Source: Rhyzopertha dominica
Lineage: Eukaryota > Arthropoda > Insecta > Coleoptera > Bostrichidae
Assembly (NCBI GenBank): GCA_025024175.1
Contig: QCXZ01000003.1
Coordinates: 14,667,621 to 14,731,620 of the forward strand
Direction of reading: 5' to 3'
DNA length: 64,000 nt
Part shown: positions 26,301 to 38,300 of the stretch, in pieces
How positions within the stretch are numbered: the stretch's first letter is position 1
Layout: each line of letters opens with the position of its first letter
Translations under genes and position numbers: made by a program
Notes under the pieces: model-generated
Told to the model about the DNA's origin: nothing
Seen by the model: only the letters and a program-made list of their open reading frames with translations
Databases searched by the model: none

Positions 26301-29300
26301 CCCCTGGACGCCATATTGGATGACGTAATCTTAAAAAGCCTAATTGGGTGTTTTCATTTTTAGGTTAAAATTTTGTTGGTTAGTGTTGTCTGTTAATCTT
26401 TAAAACTTGTAGTTAAAATGTAATTATTTTAGTAAATACACATTTATTTTTTAAACTATTTAGCTGATTCCTTGATTTTCCTACAAATACCGCATTAAAT
26501 CGACCTTTGCCCCAAACCGTATTTGCCGCCAAATCAGTAATAGTTCGTCCTGTTATTTGCGGTGGCGCTGCACTCGTTCGTTTCCGCATCGCTCTCCTTG
26601 TGAGGTTAACTTGTCTATGGTATAAACCAAAACAATGTATATATCTTCTAACATTTACTTCCGGGCTGTTTTGGCGTTGTCCATGGTTCCCTTTTTCTCC
26701 ATACGTTTCTCTGCTCCTTGCTGGCAGCATCTTCAGTGGTAGAGTTCAGTTTATTGACTTTGGCCGAATCGAGCTGTACTTGCTCTTGGGAACCTTCTTA
26801 TACCGGTATCGGTAATAAGTGACAGTCGATAGGCGATTCGATGCAGTGGGCGGGGTACCCATAGTAGTGGTTGAAATGCTCGTTCTTGCGTAATCGTGTC
26901 CTGTTCGAGACTGCTGTTTATTCCTTAACAGTGTTTTGCACATGCTGTTAATCATTGAGCCATCTTCCTCCTTTATATTTTCAGGATGTTAAATTTCTTA
27001 AGCCTCTCTTCTGGCTAGGTTGTAGCGTTGTCTAAATAATATTATTCAGACAACGGTTGTAGTAGCCTGATGTTATCACTAACACCTTGGTGTCATCAAA
27101 ATGGCAGTTATGGTCCTCCTCAATGGCATGTTGTGCTACGGCTGATTTATGCGGTTCATATAATCGTATGGCTCTTTTTATGTTTCGTAATTCTTGTCTT
27201 AACGGTACGTGACGTCAAACCGATACACTCCTTATCATACACACGGAATGCGGTAAACATCGGGAGTATGCAACGGATCCTGTTTATCTTTAGTTGATCT
27301 TAATTGTTGGGCTACCTTATTGATCGGTTTAAAAACGGTTCTTATATCTTTACGTTTCAGCAGGATTTGTTTTACATCAAAACTTTTGGAGTTCTCTCCA
27401 AGAACTTGCCGCAGTCTGAGAACGCAATTCCGGTTGGATTTCTTAGAACTAAGTTGTGATTTATCGAACAGATTGTGATTTTACGAAAATTTGAATTTAG
27501 AAACAAATCCTTCTCCAGGTCTACACATCTCCTTAGCCGATATCGTCGACTCCGTATAGCTGCTTTTGTGCTCTCTGATTTGTCAGCGTACCCATTAAAA
27601 ACTAGTGAACAATAAAGTGTATCTCGAAAACCAACAAATATGTAGGTATGGACACATTTTTATAGGAAGTTTAATTATTTTTTATATTGAGAATATATAT
27701 TTTTCTAGAGTCCACCGTTTCCAAGGTATACCTAAAGCAAAAACCCAAATTTATAAACTCTCCCCAACCCTTCTGCGGACGCCGTGGGTTCACATCACAG
27801 GGGGGAGGGAACTTTTACTATGCTCACCTACTAAGTACTCGTAACGAAGTACCCAAGTCAAAAATTTACGAAACAATATACAGGGCACAGTCTGTTGGGT
27901 GTATCATTCACACATAGTTATAGCTTTGGTACCCTTGCGTAATGTCATGGCTCCTGCAAGACTGCAAAAATAGATGTTACTTTTACTTTAATGCTGACAT
28001 CAAAATGTGTAAGCAAGAATAGCAAAGTGGAAAACTTAATCGCCATACCTACCTACAATAATGGATTTTGAGCCTCTCAAGCTGATAAACAGAAAGTGAT
28101 ATCGATACTGACTACTTCGCTAGCCAATAAATGGCGTATTATTAACTTCAATTGACTTGTTTGACGAGTTTAACCTCTTACATGTTTCGGCTTATTAGGC
28201 CTTTCTCAAAGAGTTTACAACCGAAACAGTTGCTTAAAGGCAGATCCCACGAGCCTCTATACCTACGAGCCTGTGACATTTATGGCAGCGTTGATAAAAA
28301 AACTAGGGAATTCCACTTGATCGTTACAGATATTTTTGTGGGGGTTGTTAAGTGTTCTGTTTATGTGTAGCTGTTCGAATAATCCTAATCTGATGCCGTT
28401 TTGAAAGTTATGTAATATTTTAAATCTTTTTTCGTCAAATGTATGATTGAGAGTTACACAATGTTAAAAAAAACCAGTCAAGTTCCTATTATTTAATATA
28501 GATTTTTTATGTTCTTTAATTCTTTCCTTAAGACTACAACCTGTGCAACCTATATAACTAATATTACATTCTTCACAATTAATTTCGTATACACCACTTT
28601 TGTTACCGTTGTCAGTCTTATCTTTATTGTTTACTAACAATTGCTTCTATTCACGGGAATAAACCTTCTATTGTCATTAGAAAGGTATGTTGACATTTTT
28701 TCACTAACATTGCCTATGTAATTTATTGATAGCCATATTTTAATTTCAGTTGAGCTTTGCGAATGGTAAAATTGTGACATTATTAGTTTTGATTGCTTAA
28801 TTCTGATCATCTTTTCAATCAATTTTGGTTCGTACCCATTCCTTATTGCCGGCTAATTAATAATGTGTGATTCCTTTTCAAAATCTGCTGTACTTGACGG
28901 AACCTGTACTAGTCTGTGAATTAAACTATGAAAAGGTGAAAATTTTATATTTATATTTAGATTCAGCATGAATTAATGTATCGGTATTGGTTGGTTTTCT
29001 ATAAATGCTAAATTCCTGAATTCTTTGTTATGGTAAGGTCTAAAAAGTTTATGCTGTTGTTGTTTTCTTTTTCTATAGTATTGTATTTTTTCATGAATAC
29101 TGTTTATGTAATTCAAAAATTGATCCAGATTTCTGTCTGTACCTGTCCAAATACAGAATATGCCGTCCTCATAGCCTGCCCAAAACTGAATACAATTGAC
29201 TAGATTACTATTTGAGACCCCATTGGTAAGCCATCTTCTTGCGTATAATATTGATTATTAGAATAAAAGTAATTTTGATTAATGCATTCATTTAATAATA

Positions 29301-32300
29301 AGACCAATTCTTTTCTGAGGGATTCATCTAAGTTAACAAGATTTTTGACTTTTTTGGCGTATTCCCTAACAAGGCGTCTATGTGGATTTATTTACTGCTC
29401 TATTTTATGATTCTATTATGTTCTGTTATACATGACATATTTTGACCATTGGAAAACTGCATCCGGGAATATAGGTTCCATCACTTTTATCGATTTGATC
29501 AGCTCGGCTTTTACAGTATATTTTAAATAATACTCTTGCGTACACATTTTCTTTTATATAATGTTAATAAAACGGGTAAATTTTATTATGATATATGCCG
29601 GGTTCTGGTTTGTTATTTCAAGTTGGGCAGACCATTTATTGTGATGTGATACAACATACGTTTCGGCCTGTATGTCCCAACTTACAAAATTATTATTGTA
29701 GATAGAGTACATTAAAAGAACATTCTTTAGTAAGATAGTTTGATGACTTTTATTAACTTTGTATTATTGCATGTAGGTTCGGTTCATCCAAAAAGTCAAA
29801 CGATATAAACGTCAACGAGTTAGCTGATGCTCGCAAGTTCCAGAAGAATATAAATACAGTTTTCACTATTCTGAATCATCTTTGCCACGAAATAGCTGCA
29901 AATGGAACCATGCGATCTCTCACTTCTAGCGTTGATATACTTAAAAGGATGTCAAACGAAGAAGAGCAATTGATGGAGACGTATGAGAATGGAATGACAA
30001 TGCTTGAACACCTTAGGAAGAACTTGACACATGAAAGAAAGTGTTTTGGGGCCGAATTGAACCATAAATCTGACGAGGCCTTCCGAATACGAGAAAACCT
30101 TATTTTGGCCACAGGTAAGGATAATTAAGCAAACCGAAATTTTGTAGGCGTGTTCAAGAAAATATTTCTTGCAAAAACATCTCAAGTTGGTGTCGGTGTC
30201 ATTGCAGGTGACGAAATTGAAAAAATATTAGTTTAATAATCGATTAATACTTGCTGTCTTGTCAATATAATTTACATATAATTTGATACAGAACAGGCAA
30301 AAATGGAGATGAGATATTTATGTGAATGGGAAGACACGAGAGTTGAACAGAACCGCATTAAGCTTGATAATGAGGAGGAGAAGTATATGAACACCATCAA
30401 TCAATATCAAACTGAGATGGAATATGAAGGCAGGATCCATATGGAACTGACGACTTATTTGCAGGAATCTACGGATGATTCCACACAGGCCCTGGAGAAC
30501 TGGATTGAAAAGTACGATCAAGATTTGGAATATATGGATGCTCAGATATACAACTTGAAACAGAGGCGTGAGGAGCAGGAGCTAAAGTTTAACGAGCTGA
30601 AACAGCTTTATGACAAGCGACAAAAGGAAATCGAAGAATGGCTTGTTGTAAAGGCAAGAATGCAAGAGGAAGAGCGCCAGCTACGTTTGATGGAGCAGGC
30701 GGCAACCAGAATTCAGGTAATAAGATTCAGCCAAACTTTACGTGAAACCTACATTGAATTGATCACTAGCGGTTTTTGTTTGTGTTTTGGACCTGGTCTA
30801 ATGGTATAAATTCAAATTTGTTCCTGAGAAAATAATTACCGAAACGCAGTTTCGTTGCAAATTTCCAGTTTTCGTCATATTCTAAGTTGAATACAGGTAA
30901 AATGAGCGTCCTATACTAAAAGTCCTCAGGGTGAAATGTATAGGAAATTTATGAAGCTTTTAGTTAAGCTCAGGTAGTAGATTATAGCGCTAGTGATCTC
31001 TTAAAAAATTGAAAAAAAAATTAAAAGAGAACACGCTATTTCGGCTGAAAAATTAGTAACATCGTTCTATGCGCCAACTAATAGGAGGTTGTAATAAATG
31101 AACCTAAACAGAAAAATGACCGCCACTTAGCCCATTTACTTTTACTGTTGCTGTGTATTTTTGAGTGGTTTACGTTTATTCGCATTATTTAGTAAGTACG
31201 TATTACAAAGACAAAAAAAACATTTAGTTGCAATATATTGTTGAAAAACAACCTAAAAGAAGTGCTTTAGAGATTAAACGTTTCTCTCTCATTATGACAA
31301 GAACATCCAAGGTTCCAATCCATTACCATTTTCTAGTAAAACTTTGTAAACTGGAATGCTCTCCACATTTACTTAGTGTATTATTATTATTATTATTATT
31401 ATAAATTTAATGATAAATTATAGAGGCAAAGCCTATACTATAAAATAAACTAAAATAACCTGCAAACAGCGACAAAATAATGNAAAAACAAGTAAGTAAA
31501 TATACATAATCAGAAATAACCAAATAAAATTAACAAATTCGTTGAAAGAGATGCAATTATGAAGACTCACACAAAACAGCAAGCCGCAGACACGCACGTA
31601 CCGCACACAAACATTACTGTGACGTCCGGAACCGATCCAAACGGACCACATTTTCAGGATGAGTTTTAGAGGTCGAAACAGCGGTTTGAGATAAAATGCA
31701 GCCGGTGAGAAGTTTTAAAGTTTTCCTTCTTTAATTTAAACTAGTGACCACGTAGACGAGCATCAGTGTTAAGCTTTTCAACAATACATTGTAGCTAAAT
31801 GTAATTTCGGTTTGTAATACTTGCTAAGTAAGTAAAAAAAAATATTCTTCTAAAACTAAAAGATTGCACGAAATCAGGGTTGGCATGATTAAAACGACGC
31901 TTCTGTTTAAAACATTTGTTTTAAACAGTGTTTTAAGCTCGTTTACCCCCCACAAATAGATAGACAAGATTATTAGTAATTACATATCTACATAACGTCA
32001 CCCCACATTTGCATTAAAAATGAATTGAATGCAAAACCAGGCCCAGTCAGAAAATACGTAATTGTTTTTTCAAACTTAAAAAAAAGAAGAAACGTGCAGT
32101 ATTCTGTTCGGCTTTTCATTGATACAACAGTTATAGAAATGAATAATTTAACATTTTTTCATAGATGTAATTTACAAACATTTTAAGACAACAAATTAAA
32201 GTGTTAATTTTAACATAACAGAAAAATTTGTATGTATCTTTTTTGCACATCTTGCATTGAGCTCGCATTCTACCATTTTGCGCCTTAATTTTGTCAAAGT

Positions 32301-35300
32301 TATCCCACACTGCATCGTCCCTAATACGCCATTGTAATTGTTGAACTTTAAACTATTCTCTTTGCTAAAGTTGATATTAGCTGAAATCAACCCAGTAACC
32401 AAGACTGCACCTTAAATTGGGGTATGTGGTTTGTCTAGATTTTAAGCTTAAAATAGAAAAGACAAACCGACTCATAATAACTAAAATTGTTGCGTAAATA
32501 AAAAAGACAAATGACAACTGATAATCGTAGTCATCTAGGGATTTTTAGACAACTGCTACGCTCCGCGTCATCTGCTCGTATTTATTTTCACCAATATATA
32601 TAGTAATCTGCATGAGAGTTCATGTTTAAAACAGTGTTTAAAACGTTTTAAACATGTTTTCAGCTAAACTTAAAACACGATTTAAACATGCTTAAGCAAA
32701 AAAAACTGTTTTGTTTAATTAAAAAAACATGTTTTTTGCCAACCCTGCACGAAACACTGAACTCCCTTACGCACGTACCGCGGCAAAATAGCCGACACCT
32801 ACGTCACACTAATATAGCGTATGCCCAGTCGACATATTCGATTCACGATAGTCGTTGGAAAGCTAAAATGTCACTGCGAGATAGCGATAGAAAGAAAATT
32901 TACTATTCTTTTATACAAAACAACACCACTCAATAATTATTGCCCGGATAGGGTTGACGGCTGCTGTTCGACATTTTCCTGCCCAAAAATAACGTGAAAG
33001 GTAGACCTCGCAATTAGCTATACTCGTACTTATGATACATAGGTGAGTCATATGGATAAATATATGCACATATTTTTCAAGTTATGGAAATTTCACGAGT
33101 GGATCACGTTTATGTGTGGTGTATAAGAGAAGTTTATTATTTTGTAGTTTAAAGTGAAAATTAAATTTATAAAATTGAATGTTTTAAAAGTTATGTGTTT
33201 CATTTTGAAAATAGTCAGCAGGATGGATGGAATAACTGCCGTGCTACAATCATGTTAATGGTAATGGTGGTGNTAAGGTGATGTCAATAACGGCNCTGTA
33301 AACAGTGGGCCAAATTGTAAAGTTTTGAAGGTAAACTCTTAATCTCATCGAGGTAGGCGAAAAATTGGTGTCGGTGTTTGAGGGTCAATTTTAATGAGAA
33401 ACTCAATGGTGAAAACCGAAGTCCAATATCTACGTAGTATTGAAATGCATTTTGTTTGGAAATGCAATTGTTCTTCTGTAGGATATTCATATTTCTGTAA
33501 AAAACAGTCCTAAAGCTCTTTTTACGTAGATATTAAGAATTTTCAGAATTAGTACACCACGACACGTTAAAAAGCTATCAGAGCAAACATAATTTAATGA
33601 AATAGCGCACCCTGCGTTTTTAACTTTTCCGAATAGAGCTACATTGAAATACAGTTGGCAAGCAATAATTGCATTATCTACGTGTGGTTGTCAAATTTTG
33701 CTCTAAGAATATTAATTTGTAATGCGGTCGACGCGAAAGTTAAAAGATTACCAAGAAATAATGTTAGGCAGACTTTGAAACTCAGGCCATTTAGAACAAA
33801 AAAAAAGTTCATCACCCGAGAGCTTAAGATCTACAACGCCGCCCAGATTTTTGCCAATGAGTTTTGGTGAATTGTAACCAAGTGCAAGATTTTCCATTAA
33901 GCTGTATTTGGATAGACGAAGTAAACAGCTATGTAACTAGGTCGGTGTTTCGATCGCTGCAATTCTTATACTTGGGTACAAGAAAACCCCTATTTTGGAA
34001 CAAATAAATCAAGTTAGATTTAGGTACACTGCGCGGCCATAAGTCCGTATATTCATGATAGGATCCCCATCTCTCAGGGGTACTTAGAAATTCTTCAGCA
34101 GCAAATAGAAACATTTGTTGATGAGATGCCGTTAGTTGACCTTAGGTCCGTATTTTGTCAGCAGGATGAGGCACCTCTTCACAAAGTTTGAATTAAAAAT
34201 TTTTTGACGGCAAATTTTGGCCATAATTCTCCAGCGAGGTTTCCGGATTTAACACACATATATTTCTATCTGTGGGGAAGATTGAATTATCTTATCTTCA
34301 AATGGCCGAATAATACCAAACAAGAGCTAGAAGTCGCAGTAATACAAACTTTTGCAACCTTCACTCCTTTAGAAATAATAAACTCGGTAAAAAGTGTTCA
34401 GAGAAAAAGCCGACTGTGCATAGATGAATAAGTTTCTCGTGTAGTTTTCTGTTGTTATCATTATTTTGTTTTATTGCGGTTTAAATTACATATTTTTAGG
34501 CTCAAATCACGACGGTTTCTTATTGGTGGATGTTAACGGAGATGCTAAGAGGTCCAGAAATTTTCTAGACATCAGCATTCTCATCTTACGTTAACAATAA
34601 CCAATATCATCATTGTGCACACTCGATGTGAGCGTCTATGTTCTGATACTTACCTTCTTGGCATCACCACTACCATTAACATGATTGTGGCAGCGCTTTT
34701 AATTCATATAAACAGAAGGATACTTGATGCTTGGTCCGTTTGACGTATTCGTCGTTCGTTGCACAGATGAAGATGGTGTTATACTTAACAAATAATCAGC
34801 GAGCGCCATCTGTGGACCAGAGTTGCAGGCATGCAGGTGGTATTAGCAGTACGTTTAAAGTATTCATCCTAGCAACCGACAGATGGCAGGTATGTCGACT
34901 CCAGTAAATTCTATGATTGACAGGAAGATGGCATTCTAAAATTTTCGATGAGAGTATAAATAGCTCAACGGAGAGAACGCGGGCAGTTCTGTATTCGAGC
35001 GGCGATTTTCAAGGGAGATCCAAGTGAAAGGCTTAGTGAATCAGGTGTTTTAGTGCTAGTGTGTGCAAGTATAGCGGTTTGGGTAATAAGTATTGTTAAA
35101 ACAGTAGTGTTTTGAACAAGTGGTATTAATTTTAGTGTATTTGATACACAAGAGCTTTAAATAAAAACGAAGTAAGTCAGAAATCCACAGTTTTCGAACT
35201 CTTACGTCCTAAAAATAGGATATTATTACTGTTACCTGTAACTAATACGAGCATCTTTGATTCTACGAAAACGTTTATAAATCGGGGAAATATCAGTTGT

Positions 35301-38300
35301 TCAACGTAACGTCGCACGTCTGACAATGTGACAATCGACACAAATGATTCTGTCGCACCATCACCGTGAAGAACGTTCACAGCAATAAAAACCATCACCA
35401 ACCTTTTTATCCATGCCCATTATATATATAGCAGAACGAGTACATGTATTTTAATTCGTTTTTAATAATTTGCTTTCGTGTCTTGTTTGGACTTTTTGCA
35501 ATCGATTTTAAATTAACTGATGAACTAGAGCCCTGATAAAGCTTGCAACTATACGAAAATGAAATACTAACTTACTGTATGTTTTAATAGTTCTAATAAT
35601 TAAAACGGCTAATTATTATATGGGAATCAATAATTTTAAATTTATTGTCTTGCTGTTGATATATACTTCTTATTAGGGTTTTCCTATATTTAGGCTACTT
35701 TGTAGCTACTCATGCATAGACGAAGGTGGTATACCCTGCATGTTAAACAAGAGTAGCTTATATTTTCATCCGCATGACAACCGCTGATTTAATTTTAGTG
35801 CACTTTACACTTTTGGACAATATTCGACTTTTTTAAAGGCACATGGCTTTCATCTTCCATCAGCTACTACAACTACAGCTANACTAATGAAACAAGAGTG
35901 AGGTTCACTTTTACAACATACAATATAGTATTATACATATTTTAGGCGTGGTGGCGTGGAGTAATGGTGCGAAAACACTTGGGGCCATACCGCAAAAAGA
36001 AGAAAGGAAAGAAGGGAAAGGACAAGAAGGGGAAAAAGAAGAAGTGATCTTTTTTTAAGAATTAATTTTGTATAGTTTTTTATCGTATTAAATGTTTTAC
36101 CTTAAATTTCGCCCAGTTGAGCGTACAGGGCATGGATTTGGCTTGTCTCTTGAGGGCATCCAGATCTTCGAGTAGAACATCTCCGGCATCAACGCTATCC
36201 TTGATAATCAGTTGGTGTGTTTGCAGTTCCCGATTTAAAGTCGCTACTTCTAATTCCCTATCGGCGTTTATCCTCTGCAACATTGCTAACAACGAAATTT
36301 GCAGGAAGCCAAAGCCGAAAATTATATACATAATTACCTTTGTGGTGTTGAATTTGCGCATTACTATTCCTCACTCTTTCTTCGAGCACACGGTTGTATT
36401 TTTGCACATTCTGAAGTTCGTTTTCCAAACCTTCAATTTGCCTCAGAAGGGTATTAACCTTAAACTGCAGTTGCTCGTTACTCCTGGAGAGATTATCGAG
36501 CAACGCGTTGCCCCCTAAAGTTTAACATTTGAAAGACAAAATATAATGCAGAAAATTCAAGTTTCTCACCATAAACTCCCCGGGGACTCAAATATGCCAA
36601 AGAAGTAAGTTTTGTTTGCAACTGCTCATTTTTTCTCAGCAGGTCTCCGTTGTCTTCTTGCAGTTTCCGATTCTGTTTAATTATAGAATTTAGCGTCTCC
36701 TGCAAAGACTGTTCCTGGCTTCTGCATATTTCTGCCTGCTGCAACCACAAATCATTCGCAAGCGCTTGCACTCTTCTTTCCGTCTCCAGCTGCAGCTTTG
36801 AGTGATGATACACAGCATCAACTACAGAGATTAATTTTAAATATTTATTTCTTGTATACTTTTCGTCAAGACAGTTAAGAGTTAACTCCGCCGATGTTAA
36901 TTTAATTAAAAGCATTCCATGTACCTTTTAAAAATATAATATAAGGACGGCCAATAGAGAAAAAGAACAATAAGTTGAAAGTTGAATGAAAAACCAAAAC
37001 AGAGTAGCTTAAAGGCAAGTATAGTATCATTGTGCTATTCTTAAAAGGTATAACAGAAAAACTGTCCACTGTAGGTATGTTCCTTTCATTGATGAAGCTG
37101 ATGAAGAGACCAGGAAAACTAACAACTATTATGGAAGTTATCACCAACATGGAACTAAGTTGGCACTACATGAAGGTGAATGATAAAATACTATACATTC
37201 TAAGACCTCATTTACTAAGTATTACCCCAATGGTCAGATTATTGGCAATTCAAGCTAAGCGATAAGCAAACCCGCGACAGAATAGTGAATTACGGAAAAG
37301 CAGTCGCTGTCTGCTGGGCGCTTTTCTGAGTTTAGGGAGCGAGGGAGTTTTATTCTAAATATAAATAAAATAATTACAAAAAGAAAATTGGAAAGTAATA
37401 ATAAAACCTTTCATTTTGTCAATGGCCACTACTATAAAGCATAACTACAAAAGGAGGTTAGATTTAATGTAATAAAAGTTTGAAAAATGCGATATTGGAC
37501 TTGGAAGCAATTCACAAAAATTTATTAATACGCCGCCTTAATGGGAAAAACTTATTTTGAAGAATTACATAGGAAATACAAGAAGTAGGGTACTGCTGAA
37601 GTCCTGTTATCCTTATGCCAACCGTTATAAGGTAATAAATGCTAGTATTCAAGTTAATACTACTAATACTGATAATACTATTAGTACAGTAATATTAGAT
37701 AATGTTTTCGGTAAGATCGGTGTGACTGTAAAACTCCAACAAAAAGTTATTAATCTAACGTTCTGTTTACGCCTGTAATCTTTGTCAAGAAAGAGAACAT
37801 CAAAATATTGTTTGGCACGAACAAAATTTTGAAATTAAATAAGCAAATTACCAATGAAGAGAAGCGTCATAGGAACAATGTGCCAACCAGATAAACAAAA
37901 CCTACCGACGAGGAGGGAATTACGTTCTAGATATGCCATACCGAGATCAATTATCCAGCTACCCTAAACTTTTAAATCGAACGAACTACTTGATAAAAGA
38001 AAACTACAATATAGGTAGTCTACGGGGTGAATGCTTTCAGCGTCCATAATGTTAGATAATGTCTTTTAGGCTGCAACAGAGAGACCGAAGAAGACAATCA
38101 ATGTTACAATATTACGTGGTAGGTATATAAAATTACTGAGTTTTAAAATTTATAATAGGATGAAACGGGACGCTCTTTTCAACGTAGCTATTTTTTAACA
38201 GAATCTTTTAGGGTTATTCATTATGACCCTGTTAGGTTTCCATGTTATCATAATATCTATTACACAAAGAATGTCGCTTACGCAAATCTCTCTGAAAAGT

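Larger units (their letters stand above)
24931..29776. other. IQCG intron 1, rich in mobile elements
   Basis: It contains an inverted-end element (25849-26343) and two Penelope-like fragments (about 26400-27480 and 28150-29560). No exon was recognised in the remaining parts (24931-25848, 27480-28150). Confidence 0.5.
30725..35940. other. IQCG intron 3
   Basis: It holds a hAT-type element (31875-32747), a mariner-type relic (33650-34440), an LTR-like stretch (34777-35230) and an ATT microsatellite (31378-31402). No additional exon was recognised. Confidence 0.5.

Noticed and set aside
36117..36518. 133-codon plus-strand ORF
   Set aside because: It is opposite the coiled-coil exons, whose phases and heptads are consistent.
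36902..37150. Hydrophobic minus-strand ORF upstream of exon 4
   Set aside because: The acceptor at 36821 cuts it off, and its composition is that of AT-rich intron.
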